Below, in pieces: positions 49,295-62,548 of a DNA stretch of 64,000 bases. The stretch spans positions 4,796,756 to 4,860,755 of the forward strand of contig NC_088318.1 of NCBI RefSeq assembly GCF_910592395.1, given 5' to 3'. Below the pieces are notes generated by a model. It ran no database searches and was not told where the DNA came from. It saw only the letters and a program-made list of their open reading frames with translations. This DNA is from Lineus longissimus. Taxonomy: Eukaryota > Nemertea > Pilidiophora > Heteronemertea > Lineidae. Both the position numbers and the translations under genes were made by a program. Within the stretch, counting starts at the first letter, position 1, and each line of letters starts with the position of its first letter.

Positions 49295-50546
49295 GTACTT
49301 TTATTCTTCCTTTAAGCCCAAGTTGTTTGTGACTATTATCACTCATCCATCAGTTGGAAAATAATGACGATTGATGCTTGAGGTTTATGTGCATTGACTA
49401 TTCAATATCTGCCTCAGTATATTTTATGTTATTAAATATATTGATGAATGATTGTTAAGATAGTAAATAACTAGTTTTGATCATCATCTAATGCACGTTT
49501 GGGTTTAATGGACATATTGAATTCGGAAGGATTGCCATGTATCGTCACAGAAAGTAATTCAAGCATCTGCACTGTGATGCAGTCCGAGTGACCATGGTGA
49601 CCATTATCAATCACAAGATGTATAATAAAGAGATCCCTTGAATATTAGAGGACAGAAGAGGGACTATTGTGACATGTATTGTCCATTGCCCACTTTTACG
49701 TACATGCATGACAGTACTTCTTCTGTCTTGTCGGTGGCACCTCTTATCCTTACTAAATTCGAGAAAAGTTTGTGTGTTTGTGCGCTCATATCTCCCAGAC
49801 CGAATGGCTGAGCGACCCCAGATTTTGCATGTAGCATTTTAACGGGTCCCGAAAATGTCCTTACGAAGCCCGATTTTTGAATTTCCAACTGTCATCCGAT
49901 ATAACGCCGTTTATTGGTTTTATCTAACGTTATTCAGCTTGCCCGCGCGGCGATTTTACCTTCGCGTCATGCGCGTAACGGGCGACGTCACTCCCAACAC
50001 AGCCTGATCGCGTCACGGCTCCGACGTCAGGATGGCTCTGCTGACGTCATGACGTCATGACATGCGTTTTTCCCTGTGATAATTTATTGATTTCAAATCA
50101 AAATACAGATACCTTCATGGCTTTAAATAAACTTGAAATTTTGTTATTTCTTTTCGTTTATCAATACATCACCTATAGTACACTGAAACTCTGATGATGG
50201 CGGCCACGGGTACAGTGGACTAGTAATTTAAAGGTGGCACAGTCATACAGCTATTGTATGTCTTAAGTAAAACCTCACCGACACCAATGTTCTGGTTTCC
50301 TCCTACAAATCTCAGCATTACAAATTGCCTAATATTTTGCTATAAAAAATGTCCCAGCTGATGTATAGGCTCTGTTTAGAAAAACAACTTTGGCTTATTC
50401 TTAAGCTGAAACAAAATGAGCATTCAAGTTCTTTTCTGTCCAAACTTTTGTGAGTCTTCATTGATGAAAAGTCATCAATGACCAATAACTACTCCACCCT
50501 ATTCCCATGACCTCATACTGACGGACGGTGTTCAAATTCTGACGTG

Positions 50547-50720
50547 TACAGTCCAAATCACAATTGTCATCCCTAAATTTGCATCATTGGCGTGTCACTA
50601 AAATACGCCCAACATAGAGAGATAAGCGCGTCACTGGTGCGTCATTGACACACAACTCGCGCGTATGTTGCGCGTCAATGACGCAAAGCAGGATGGATGT
50701 CATTTGTGAATTGGACTGTA
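50547..50720. mobile_element. Second CAGT-ended MITE (174 bp)
   Basis: Left end TACAGTCCAAATCACAA and right end TTGTGAATTGGACTGTA are inverted copies with TA at the borders, as in Tc1/mariner-type MITEs. The middle carries an inner palindrome around GCGTCATTGACAC and GCGTCAATGACGC. It is unrelated in sequence to the common 180-bp family. Confidence 0.7.
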
Positions 50721-51185
50721 ATAGAGTCACATCCTGAAATGTACAATACCTAGCAGCCAAAGCTAAACGCATTACAATCTCTTGTCTAGTGCTCTTTTTA
50801 ATGGAGAAAGTTCGGCCCGTGGTACTCCATCATATGCGATGATCTATATGAGCATTTCTTGCCAAGACGGCCAGGAGCCCTGGAGAATGAAAAACGCCAG
50901 AGCATTTGTATTCATTACAGCATTTCTGTTGACGATGATGGCAAATTGATTTCTCTGTTTGCTGATGGTCAAGGCTGAATCTTCGTGCAGTCGGTGAATA
51001 TGAAGTGACAGAAGGTCCTGTTACTAGTATGTCATGCACACAGATGTCCAAGAAAACCTGGGCGGCATGGGTGGAAAGATGCAACTAGGTGCTTGAAAGG
51101 TGCAGGCGCCATTTAAAGGGATAATCCCACTCAAAAGAAATCGTGTCAGAAGAAGTTTCCTGGCCTGGATACTGGCTGCTTGAAG

Positions 51186-51366
51186 AGATCTTCAAAGTGA
51201 TGAAAAGAGCTGTTTGGTTCTGTAACCACTTTAAGCATTGAACTGAATTGACCTCCAAAATGGTAAAAAGAGCTGCTTGGTGCTGTGACCATTCTCGGGA
51301 TTCTCTAACTGAACTGACCTCCAAAATGGTAAAAAGAGCTGCTTCGTGCAGTGACCATTCTAGGCA
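51186..51366. repeat. Three-copy tandem repeat of about 73 bp
   Basis: Copies share ACCTCCAAAATGGTAAAAAG and AGCTGCTTGGTGCTGTGACC. The first is the most diverged. Confidence 0.8.
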
Positions 51367-52169
51367 TTACACCAGCTTCTCTCTAAACAATTCACGACGC
51401 CACTCTTTCTACAATGGCATGCGCGGCAGGTGATACCTTCCTCATATATAGCCTTTAGCGTATTACGAACATCCTTCCAGCGTGATCCCCGTAATTAACA
51501 TTACATTGATTGATACTCGGTAAACAGGAAGGGTATTAAACTCATCGAGCATCAATCACACGTTGGCCCTTTTATTTCCTGCGCCATTTCGGGTGACAGC
51601 TGTGGGATTGCCTGTTTGGTGGACGAGGTTTTCATTGGACATCTATCACTGTCCATCCATGGAGTGACGCATCAGGTCATGCCGCGTTTTAATCAATCAA
51701 AGAGGCTAGTCATTTGTTAAATCTGTTAAATGATTGATGTGATTGGGCAGGAATTGCTTCTTGATTGATTGTCTTAATGGCTTTGCCGCCAACCAAATGG
51801 CCACTTGCAGGATGAAGTATTGCCCTCGTTGGACTTGCACAAGTTTTTTCTGCCATCAACCATGAGGGGGGAGGAAGTTCGAGCCGGCCTAATGGCTTAT
51901 TGGACTAACTAGGCTTTCCTGTTGCCAAAATCTACTGGCTAATTTGAACTCCTACTTCATCATTCAGAGAATAGGCTGTTTCAAACATCTTTGGTCAGAC
52001 TGCCATGACAATTAACATTGTTTTATTGTGTTGTTTTAGTTGTTGCTTTAAAAAAGATTCTCTGCTTAAAATTCAATGCAGTTTGCCATCTGTTGAGTTA
52101 ACTACATGTATGCCTTGTTTTGCTGAGACACACGTTCACCTGTTATGGAAGATAAGATTGTTGAATCAT

Positions 52170-52894
52170 ATGACATGTTGAAAAAAGTATGAAAATTAAG
52201 TCAACTTGAAAGCAACATGATTATTTGAAACAAGTATGAAAATTAAGTGAACTTGAAAGCAACATGATTATTTGAAACAAGTATGAAAGTTAAGTGAACT
52301 TGAAAGCAACATGGTATATTTGAAACAAGTATGAAAATTAAGTGAACTTGAAAGCAACATGATTATTTGAAACAAGTATGAAAATTAAGTGAACTTGAAA
52401 GCAACATGATTATTTGAAACAAGTATGAAAGTTAAGTGAACTTGAAAGCAACATGATTATTTGAAACAAGTATGAAAGTTAAGTGAACTTGAAAGCAACA
52501 TGATTATTTGAAACAAGTATGAAAGTTAAGTGAACTTGAAAGCAACATGATTATTTGAAACAAGTATGAAAATTAAGTGAACTTGAAAGCAACATGATTA
52601 TTTGAAACAAGTATGAAAGTTAAGTGAACTTGAAAGCAACATGATTATTTGAAACAAGTATGAAAATTAAGTGAACTTGAAAGCAACATGATTATTTGAA
52701 ACAAGTATGAAAGTTAAGTGAACTTGAAAGCAACATGATTATTTGAAACAAGTATGAAAATTAAGTGAACTTGAAAGCAACATGATTATTTGAAACAAGT
52801 ATGAAAATTAAGTGAACTTGAAAGCAACATGATTATTTGAAACAAGTATGAAAATTAAGTGAACTTGAAAGCAACATGATTATTTGAAACAATG
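52170..52894. repeat. 47-bp minisatellite
   Basis: About fifteen nearly identical copies of a 47-bp unit containing AACTTGAAAGCAACATGATT and GAAACAAGTATGAAA. The main variation is one A/G site (GAAAATTAAG or GAAAGTTAAG). High identity suggests recent expansion. Confidence 0.97.
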
Positions 52895-55800
52895 ACCTCC
52901 CATCTCCTGTAGTATTGTTCTGCACCAAGTTGTATTTGTCCAGTGTTTATTTACTCACTTATCATAGACTTCTTTGTGTTTTATGTCTTGATATCCGAGC
53001 TGGATTGACAGAGTTAGCAATGAACATGGACACCAGATAAAAATGGTCGTAGTTTATGGAGAAATGTTGGTTTATCTCTGTAACCGCGGTTTAGTGTCCG
53101 TTCCCACGCTTCTGCTTGAGGCAATAGAAGTCGAGCTCAGCAATGTATCATGTATTTTATTCCCTTACTTTGATGTAGACCTGGTAGAAGTTCAGCTGTC
53201 ATGTCAGTGAGGTTTGTTGTTGGTGTCAATTATGGCCGAGTCATTTCCTCAGGCGCATATCAAGGAGGAGGTGCTGCCCAATGCCCTTTTTGAAATGGTG
53301 CTCGCCCCATCTCTCACCCCAAATTTAAGAAAATCAATTCAAATTGACCAGGCCGAGTTTGGGAAATAGCTTTAAACCTACCTAATTATCAGGGCTGGGT
53401 TGTTCAAAAACAAGTTAGCTTTAACCTGATAGAAGTGATAATCATCTTGGTTATGTGCAGGATGCCATAAATAAGGTCCAAATTTGAACAACTCCAATGC
53501 TGAAAGACAAGTTGATTAGTATCATGCCAAGTTGACACTGTAGGTGGCAGCACCAGTCAAAACCCACACATTCGTTTAGGCCGTTACAGTGATAGGGCTG
53601 GCTATCAGTGATGGATTGTTGATGCTGTGCATTTGCTGTCAAATTGTTCTGATCGTCTAACCTCGAAATGAGGGTAAGCAGACCCTGAGAGTAATTTGTT
53701 ATTCCGGGTTCATGATGTTGCCAAACTATCATGCCGTCAATCATAAAAAGGGCCTTGGTCTAAAATGATGTATAGCGGTACTTAGCCGACGCTGTCAAAC
53801 ACTACACGGATGCAAAACTCCCTGGGTGCAGTTGTATGACCTAATAAAGAAGAATGAGCGTCATTTAGATTGATTTTTCTAATCACCTCTGCCAAGTGAT
53901 TGATAGAGTCATTTGTTTAACATTTCAGATGCATATGGCTTGTATACATGCATACGTGATCCTATTATTCCGATGATATAATGCCCACTTGGGTTTGTTC
54001 AATATTTTCTCTTTTTCTTTATTTCTTCCTTTGTTTTTGGCTAATTGGTAGCACTCCTAGTGGATAGTTCCAAAATTGCTGTTAGGTGGTGCTACAGGGC
54101 CGTGACAGAAATCAAGGAATCTTTCAAAATCTAAACATTGAGCGAGTGAGTAGGGAGCAGGAATAACATCGGAAAACCTGAAAAAGTGATAGACTATTGT
54201 CTGTCATGACCCTCCAGTGTCACTTAACAAGAGATTTTGTAACTATAGCCCTGGAGCACTACTAGAAAACCAGAACCTATTCACTTTTAGTTGTCTTGAT
54301 ATGATATGAATATGAATACGATGTGAATTGAACTTCTTCAACGTAATCCACGAAGTAGCTTATGTATTGTCTGTGTACCCTAAGAAATGTGGATTCGGCA
54401 GAGATCAGTATTCCTCCGGAACTGGGATCAATTGCGTTTAGAATTTAGGTTTTCTACTGAAAGTGTAGTATGGAGTGAGAGGGATTTTGGGACTAAGCCG
54501 TCTAGAATTTTTTTGAACTCCTTTTCAAAACGATTGACTGCCTGCACACGGAAGCACCAAATCCCTCAAAAGAGACTTTTTTTGCCATCGCACAGAGTTT
54601 GGGAGTCAAGCCACACAACACCTAATGAGTTTCGGAGATGAGGGAAATTATCATATCTCTGCAATGATGTCAGGTTAACGAGCATTGAGATTCATCGCCC
54701 CCTTGATTGATTGCGGTGTTTCAAGCTGAGCCAAAGGTGAGAACTGCTGGTCATTCTTGTGTCGTCTGCATTCTTAAGAAAAAACATTTTTTCCGTTTCC
54801 ACGAGGCTATAGCAGATATTATTTGCCCTGCCTGATCTCTGCCATCCTCAGGTTGGCAAATCATGTTCGCTAACTGAACCCTAAGTGTAGATGTCACCTC
54901 TGCATCAATACCATCAGCAGTCTATGTCCTTTAGAGATGGCTGTGTATTTAAAAAAACATTTTCTTGGTGTTTGTTTTGTTAGAAGCTCAAATTTGATTC
55001 CATGTGAAAAGGGTTATGGACCAACATTACAATACCTCAAAGAGTTCAATCCCCACCTTAATTGCAGACTTGAACTACACAGTCTCAGAGCCTTGTGTCA
55101 AGATGTAACATTACATATTCCGTTGTCATCTGATCAAGTGGGCGACTTAATGGACACTGCACACGAGAAACCCCCAGCCAATATAAACTACCGTAAAAAA
55201 GGAACAAAAACCGACACACCCCAGGAACATCTGCTTGAAATAGTTTTTACAAAAAGATGACAATGTCTTTTACAGGTGCATTATCCCAGGGCTGCCTTTG
55301 ATGTGAATTCTGCCCGAGTGGAGTAGCCTCTTCTGTGAAGTAATCATCCTCTAGAGCCATTTCATAATGCCACGATTGCATAAAGTCGACCCTTTGATGT
55401 CAACTTCACTAGCACACCTGTCAATCTGCGCAAATGTAATTTCCATTTGCAAACAGGTCATTTAGGTTCGTAACCATGACAACGCGTAGCAGATTGGCGT
55501 ATTAAAAACTTTCCCGGAGATTTTTTGCTTGTTTGCCGGGGTCATTTACTTTCTAATGCTGTTAAAGTAGAAACGTTGTCACATTTATTGAATGAAAAAG
55601 GAATTCGGTGTTTGTGGATGGTAAACAGATGGCGAAGTGTTTTTGTCGCGAAGACGAGTTGTCAATTTCACTGCTGACTTCTAATCAATAGAGATTTCAC
55701 ACGTGGAGTATCGGCACCATATTTCCTGAGGGCATTCTGCAGTTTCGTTCAGTTCAAGGTAGGATTTCCTGGAAACGTCATCCACTAATACACAGAAAAT

Positions 55801-57556
55801 GCGAACATATTGCACCAAAATCACACTTGCAAATAGATGGCTCGAAAGTACTTACATTTGGTGATCGATGAAACAGCAGGGAATTCAAGTGTCTGTAGTT
55901 TTGAAGTGACTGTCGTAAGCCAGTAATAGACTATCTATGTCTTTGTTCGTATTGAAGTGATGGCCCTGAACCAAGTACACTTGCATTCAAAAACACAAAA
56001 AAGTCATTATTTCTCACATTTGAAGGACTCTTCTGAACAACTCTATTATCTACTGGACTTGGTTCACGTCACTGCTTGGTTCCCCTACTGGTCGAGTTCA
56101 AGTGAGCGCCTTCTGGTTGCTCCTTGAAACCCCTGATTGATTTCTGTGGAGACTGGGGTAATACATTTGTAATATGATATCCCAAAAAAGCGCTTAGAAC
56201 AGGGATTACATGGAAAAGTGCTATATAAGATCTCAATGTTAATATTATTAGAAAAATGTCCTTGACATCTATAATTGTGCTTCAGACTGTAACATTCAGG
56301 CCTATACTGTCAATTTCGAAATTCTTCCAAATTTCATGGTCAGTTTCAGAGATTTCTCTGAAACACTGCTGGCGACCCCTAGAATACTCGCCTGCCTGTT
56401 TCAGGCTTTGCACTGTCCTGGTCAGAAGAAACATCGCTCTTTATGCACTCTCATTAAATTGACGAAAATCTTCGTTCACCAAAAATTTCATTTTACAAAA
56501 TCCTTCTGATTGGCCACCACCTCAGCGTGCCAAACCAAAAGATTCTGCCAGCTTCGCTAGGCCGGGGCAGGTGCAAGAGTCCCCAGATCATAAAGAACAT
56601 CAAATTGATATCAATCAAACGTCCCTCATGATTCATGACCTGTCAGAGTGAATATTTAATGAGCCTTATGTATATATACATTTTAACCAGGTTCCCCTTG
56701 ATGGTATGGCGTATGTCTGGAATCTCTTATAGGGGAGATAGCCATGTTGAAGTTCCAGGCGCTGGTTTGGCATCTGTGGTGTTTCATAGGGGTCCTTTTT
56801 GTGGATTAATTGGGAACTTGAGGTTGGCTTAAATGTTCTTTTTCTTCTGCACTTGGAGGATTTTTTTGGTGTTATCCTCCAGGATGTATTCCTCCTCCAA
56901 GACTGGATGAGCAGTTTTTACGTGCCACTATAACTAGGTACCAATTGGGTGTATCGCGAGGACGTACTGGCCGAGTGACTCCGTCTTTGGCCGAAGGTGG
57001 AGTCCAACTCAAGCTACTCCTGTTTCTCTCTTGGTGAGGTCATTGCTTGCTCTGGCATAGGCATGAGATACAAGGAGCTTCAGTGTTTTGTCTCATTTAT
57101 CCAGAAATACAATCCTCAGTTCTCGTCCGGGTGGGGGGAGTTACCTCTCAAGGTTCCCCTTTTTGAGGTTTCATGTTCTGGGGTCATTATCAAGCTGAGC
57201 TTCTCTCAATGGGTTAATAATCCTGCGAAGTCTTATGCAGCCTTCCAGTCTGTCTTGCGCATATAATGACACCATCTTGACTAAAGACATTCTCTGTTTT
57301 TACATGACAGTGATGTATGAGGTCTCAAATTATTTGTACGTTATGTGTATAATGTTTTTTCATGCAGCAATTTTCCTAATGAGTAGCTAGACCTGGGTCG
57401 CATACAAATTAAGGTTCTTTGATCAATTTGAGTGACTATACATACACCAGACAAGTCTGCAATGAGCTACTATAAAATAGAAAAGAAGAAGATTTTGTGC
57501 TCGAATTGATCACATTGGTGATTAATTGGTCCTCTTGCTACACCGTTGCATCTGCT

Positions 57557-57836
57557 TTGTCACGTAGTGACCTGCCCTTAATCACAATTCAGAATTTCAC
57601 ATGCCTGATGAGCATTACTTGATGTAATTGAAACAGATTTTGATCACTACTTCTTAAAGGGAGACTTTGGCAGGAGCCAGATAGGCCTAAATAATTTGTC
57701 ACGTAGTGACCTGCCCTTAATCACAATTCAGAATTTCACATGCCTGATGAGCATTACTTGATGTAATTGAAACAGATTTTGATCACTACTTCTTAAAGGG
57801 AGACTTTGGCAGGAGCCAGATAGGCCTAAATAATTT
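57557..57836. repeat. 139-bp tandem duplication
   Basis: The 139 bp from GTCACGTAGTGACCTGCC to GGCCTAAATAATTT appear twice in direct succession, apparently without difference. TTTGT stands at the start of each copy. Confidence 0.95.
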
Positions 57837-58023
57837 GTTCCCAAAATGACCAAAAGATGGTACATCATGTTTTATTATGCATCTTGCAGTACATTGTCAC
57901 ATTCATGCTTTGCGAGGACTCCTACAGTAAAGTTCACAAAGGGCCAGGTCTTTTACTGCACATGGGCATCAGGAGACCACCCATCTGACCCAGTACCCAC
58001 TTGCTCCTGCTGCTTCAAATCCT

Positions 58024-58105
58024 TTCCTAGGAGCCTCATAACCCAGTGGTAAACACTGCTGGCTACCACGCAATAGGGCCTGGGTTCGACCCCGCGGAGA
58101 ACCCA
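58024..58105 (+). mobile_element. tRNA-derived SINE head
   Basis: TAACCCAGTGGTAAACAC (A-box region) and GGGTTCGACCCC (B-box) stand at tRNA spacing. The acceptor stem does not pair and no CCA-side match is seen, so this is the pol III head of a SINE. The SINE body after 58105 is unclear. Confidence 0.55.
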
Positions 58106-59416
58106 GGATAGTATCTCTGGATGAACTGGCATGGCTTTCAAGGAACTGAAATTCCTGTCTCTTCACAGTCCTTCGATGAGATGTATCTAATGGTATCATG
58201 TCAGCATGTATGCCAGGGGCAAGCAAAATACCCCACCAAGTGAGAAACATGAGTCTAGCTTGCGTGGACTCTACCTCTGGCCATGTCTGAGTCACTAGGC
58301 CAATTAACCCAACTGGAGTCCAAACCGTAGTGGCATGCAAAGAAAACGCTCATTCCGCCTTGGAGGAGAAATACTCCTTGGAAAAAATCACCTCCAAGTC
58401 CAGAGCAAACACTGAAGAAGCAGAAGAAGAAGTCCCGCCTTTAACAACGGGTGAGTTCTTGTTTGTACAGACCGCTGTGTCTCATATTGATGTTTCTTGT
58501 ATGCCCTTACTTTGATCGAGCTACGTGGCGCTGTTCTTTCTGTTTTATCAATGGCAATTAGTCGGGAAGCCATTGAAGTGGTCTGCCGACGGATTACCTC
58601 GACTACTGCGTATAGATTAACGAGAAATATAGCACAAGAGTGACACTGGAGATGTAACCGGGAATTCGACTGACGGGCCGGTATGCCTGATATCAATGTT
58701 TGGCCTCGATGATGCCGATGGCCTCGAATGCTACTAGTCAAGGTTAATAGTAGACGTATCAGAGTGTTCCTTGACTCTGCAATTGTTGGAGAGCTATGTC
58801 CTTGTTAATTTTCTTGTTGGGTAAGGATTTTGGTTAATCTGTGATTCTATTCACTTCGACATCCCTCACTAATAACTCGATCGGAGGTGACAGCGTTCTC
58901 CAAACCCATGCAGGCATATGAACTTCATTGTCACCTCGGATTCCTTACCGACCATTGCACATGTCAGAAGCATTAGCCTCGTGTTAGCATTTGATTAACA
59001 AGAATCTTGGAAAGCTTGTGGCACTACTGAAAACTACCAAATTTCTGTGGTCGTCTTTTTCGTCAATTTTTCACAAAAATAATCATTACGAAGCGACATT
59101 TTTGAAGAGAACAACTTGAAAGAGATTTCCTAATCCCTAAAATAAAAATTGTGAATTATAAAGTTGTTTGGAAATTGTCACAAATGGCATAATAAGTAGG
59201 CGTAAATATTTGGTGGTTTACTGTCTTCATGCTAAAATCACATACCTATCAAATAAATTTAACATATATAAAATGTATAAATGCCAAGAAATTACCACTT
59301 ACAGGCGGGGAACAAATTTTGGCATTTAATTAATGAGTCAAGGAGGAGAATGAGGACGAGTCAGGCAAAACGGAACTAACGGTAATTGAAAAAATTAGGG
59401 CCTGTCCAAAAGGTTA

Positions 59417-59570
59417 TACTGTGGAACCTCTCGTAATAGTGGACACCCTCTCTTATAAAGACGCTGATTTTGGTCCCAATTTGTTGTTTTCATTCAAATT
59501 TACCTCTGTAATCATGGACATCTCTCTAATAAGGACAGCATATGTCAGTCCCAAGGGTGTCCTTACAGTA
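59417..59570 (+). mobile_element. Copy of the 180-bp MITE
   Basis: Starts ATACTGTGGAACCTCTCGTA, keeps TTTTGGTCCCAATTTGTTGT and TCAGTCCCAAGGGTGTCCTT, and ends at TTACAGTA. Confidence 0.75.
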
Positions 59571-60199
59571 TTTCGTAATAATCCATTGAGAAGTTGCAAT
59601 GATGAAAGTTAAGTCCCAGATCTGGATTTATTGGTTATTAGATAGAATATATATCAGGAATGATGTATTTAATATACTGTTAAAGAGTTGTTCAGGATAT
59701 CTTTTTGATGTCTGTGACACCCAATGATGTTTAGTCCATAATGAAGTTTTAGTTATTGGTACGATGTGGAAGTCGTTTACATGTCAACATGTTTGACATC
59801 TCTCACTTGACTTTGGTTTAATTGTGCACAAGCATAATAAGCATACTTTCAAATCTGCCAAATCATATTGAATGCATATCGGTCCAATGTCGGTATTAAC
59901 AAGGGATCAAATGATGTTGCCATTCAAGCATCTGCGCGACAAATTAACTAGTCACCTTGAGTTGATGAATTCAGATACCAGTGTCACATGTCCTGTCAAC
60001 TAGATCAGGTACACAACCAAGATTATCACAGGTACTCTAGTTTCACCGCCGAAGACTGTTAACTGCATCTTGAATTGAATGTTATTTTACATTTAATCAA
60101 CATCGTCTCGATGTGATTCAACATATTCAATAATGATCGACAGTGGGTGACACCAAATTGTCCGATGGTCATGATATGCCAATGGTCTGATTGAACCTT

Positions 60200-60420
60200 T
60201 TAACAAAAGGTTTCAGAAAGGGTCTTAGATTGATGAAACTATCGTAATTCCAACAAAGTCTTATTGAGAATTTACAGCTTCTAAAAGCTGTCACTTTGTA
60301 TTTTGAAACTAGAGTAATTCTAACAAAGTTTCAGAAAGTGTCTTAGATCGATGAAGCTAGAGTAATTCGTACAGAGTCTGATGCTTCTGAGAGGTGTAAC
60401 TTTGTATTTTGAAAGCATGT
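60200..60420. repeat. Diverged tandem duplication of about 110 bp
   Basis: Two copies share TTTCAGAAAG-GTCTTAGAT, TGAAACTA-AGTAATTC and ACTTTGTATTTTGAAA in the same order. Confidence 0.7.
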
Positions 60421-62368
60421 GAAACACCGGGGAAAAACTATCACATTTTGTTTATGATTTGACAGTTGCCGATGACAGGTCTGTCACGTTGGAACTTTTC
60501 TACCTCACTGATCGGACGAAAGCGAGAAGACGTGCAAGAAGTGAATTCAATGGAGACGCACGCGAAGGGAATGTTTCATCTTGTTTTACATCTTATCCTC
60601 ATTGAAGTAGTCGTCTGCGTTTGACATTGGCGTAAAAAGTCAGTGGCAATTTTGCGTTTTGCGGAGATATGTGGTAATCCTGTGTGAAGTTTTAGCGCTG
60701 GGGGCCCTGTGTGGAGTGACCAATATAAGAAAAAGAGTAATTAGGTATTTGGCAGTGTCACTGATTTGGAAGTAGACATTGACAATGTTTGTCATTCCTA
60801 AATTCTCTTCAAAGGAAAAAAGAGGAGAGTCGACTAATGCATCATGGTACCAATAAATCAGTGTGGGGAAATGTACAATTGATAAGGTTTGGTGCTGACT
60901 GTATTTTCTTGTTGGTAATAACTTTTTCAGCACCTCAGGTAAGGGTACAGAAAGCAGTGTTTGGTGGAATGCTTTTTTAGCCATAATTGCATTCCTGGTA
61001 TGTGCTTTATCATGTTTATTAACGCATGGAACAAACTTCAGATAAACACTCATTATACAAGTTTTAGAAAATCTAAACACTCTAAACTACACTGTGAAGT
61101 TCTTGAATGCAAATATTGTGACTTGTGAATAGAGCTGTTAGAAATCTTCCTAAACTTGCATGGTGCACAAAATAAAGTGCCAAAAATGTTAACATTGGGT
61201 AACAAAGGAGCATGAAATGAGCCCTGCTGATGGATGCACTCTGTCACAATAGCCTCCTAATCGGTACATACCCGATTAATGCCTCTCTATATGTCCAAAG
61301 ATGCTGACGGCACTTGGACAGATTTAAGGATATAATGAATGAACCAATCAGCTAAATGGTCCTGCTGTGCAGGGCAGGGTTCAGACAAGAACAATTCATG
61401 CGGCATTCTTTGATTTTAGCCATTTTTTTCTCTCAATCGCTAATACAATGTAGCTTTGCATTTTGCATTTGTAAATCTTGCTTTTTGTATTAGTAATCCC
61501 TGAAAAAGGGACAGTTTGAATCTGTCATACTGATTAGTTGCATAACATCACCCAATCCCAACCACAGCCAATGTTATGCATAGTTCACTGCCAGTCAACA
61601 CCATTTAGAAGCTCCAAGTCATCAACACTGAGATTAACATGGACTTCATATGCTGGGCCCTGCGACAATTATTGCATTAGACAATAATCTCCTGTTTGCA
61701 GTCGAGGTTGTTGCATGTGCTTGCAACAAGAATCGCCCATCGCTGCCACCTGCAGTATCTATCGAACCCTGTGATGACTGGCTTTACCAGCGGTAGAGCA
61801 GCTACTAATTACCGCTGGTCGCCGGGACAGAATTCTCTCATTACTGGTGTAAAGGAATGGTCAAATCTCACTTGATACAATCTTCTTACTGAAAACAGCT
61901 TCAGTTTGTGTCGTATTTGCACAGAGAGATTAACACAATCGTATAAATAAACAGCAGCTTTTTGCATCAAAGCAATGTCATTTTCTTTGATAATTGTACC
62001 GATTTTAGATTTTGCTACTACCGTGTGTCACCAACTTCATCATGCAATTGTGGGTTGCCTTGGAAATGTTTCGTGAACTGTTGGAGGCTATATGGACATC
62101 CACTCACATGTCATGTAGGTTTATCACGATGATAATTGACAGCATGACAGCATGAATTGGCGTGATTGAACTTGATCATCTCGGGGATTTGGATTATGTA
62201 ATCCCTAGTTCGTGGTATTGTCCGATTCTCTCCACTGCAAGGCGTTTAATACTGTAAACTCCTACATTTTCGCAGGCATTTTCACCGGCGAATAACTGCT
62301 CTACGTGACGATAATGGTTGTGAAGTTAAACATTTGTCATTTCAAAGGACACGTTAGCAGTTTCACCA

Positions 62369-62548
62369 TACAGTGGAACCTCACTAGCGGATACCTCTCT
62401 ATTAAGGACAACTTCTCTATAAGGACACTAGGTTTGGTCCCAAATTGGTTGTTTCCATTCAATTTGACCTCTTTAATTAGGACACCTCTCTGTTAAGGAC
62501 AGCACTTGTCAGTCCCGATGGTGTCCTTAATAGAGAGGTTCTACTGTA
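62369..62548 (+). mobile_element. Full-length 180-bp Tc1/mariner-type MITE
   Basis: This is the most complete copy. It starts TACAGTGGAACCTCACTAGC and ends AGAGAGGTTCTACTGTA, so the ends are inverted (TACAGT-GAACCTC) with TA at each border, typical of Tc1/mariner insertions. The middle holds CTCTCTATTAAGGACA repeats in both orientations. It encodes nothing. Confidence 0.85.

Noticed and set aside
54937-55260. 107-codon plus-strand frame with a fairly polar C-terminus
   Set aside because: The most protein-like frame in the large intron, but it matches nothing I know and has no flanking exon signals.
56997-57266. 89-codon plus-strand frame
   Set aside because: Could be a fragment of an element-encoded protein, but no motif could be named.
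58024-58105. Functional tRNA gene
   Set aside because: A- and B-boxes are present but the stems do not pair as in a tRNA; a SINE head fits better.
37107-62496. Several small frames sharing SGHLSIKDNLSIKDTSFGPK-like peptides
   Set aside because: Each falls in a copy of the 180-bp MITE; similarity comes from the element's DNA, copies are full of indels, and the ends mark a non-coding MITE.
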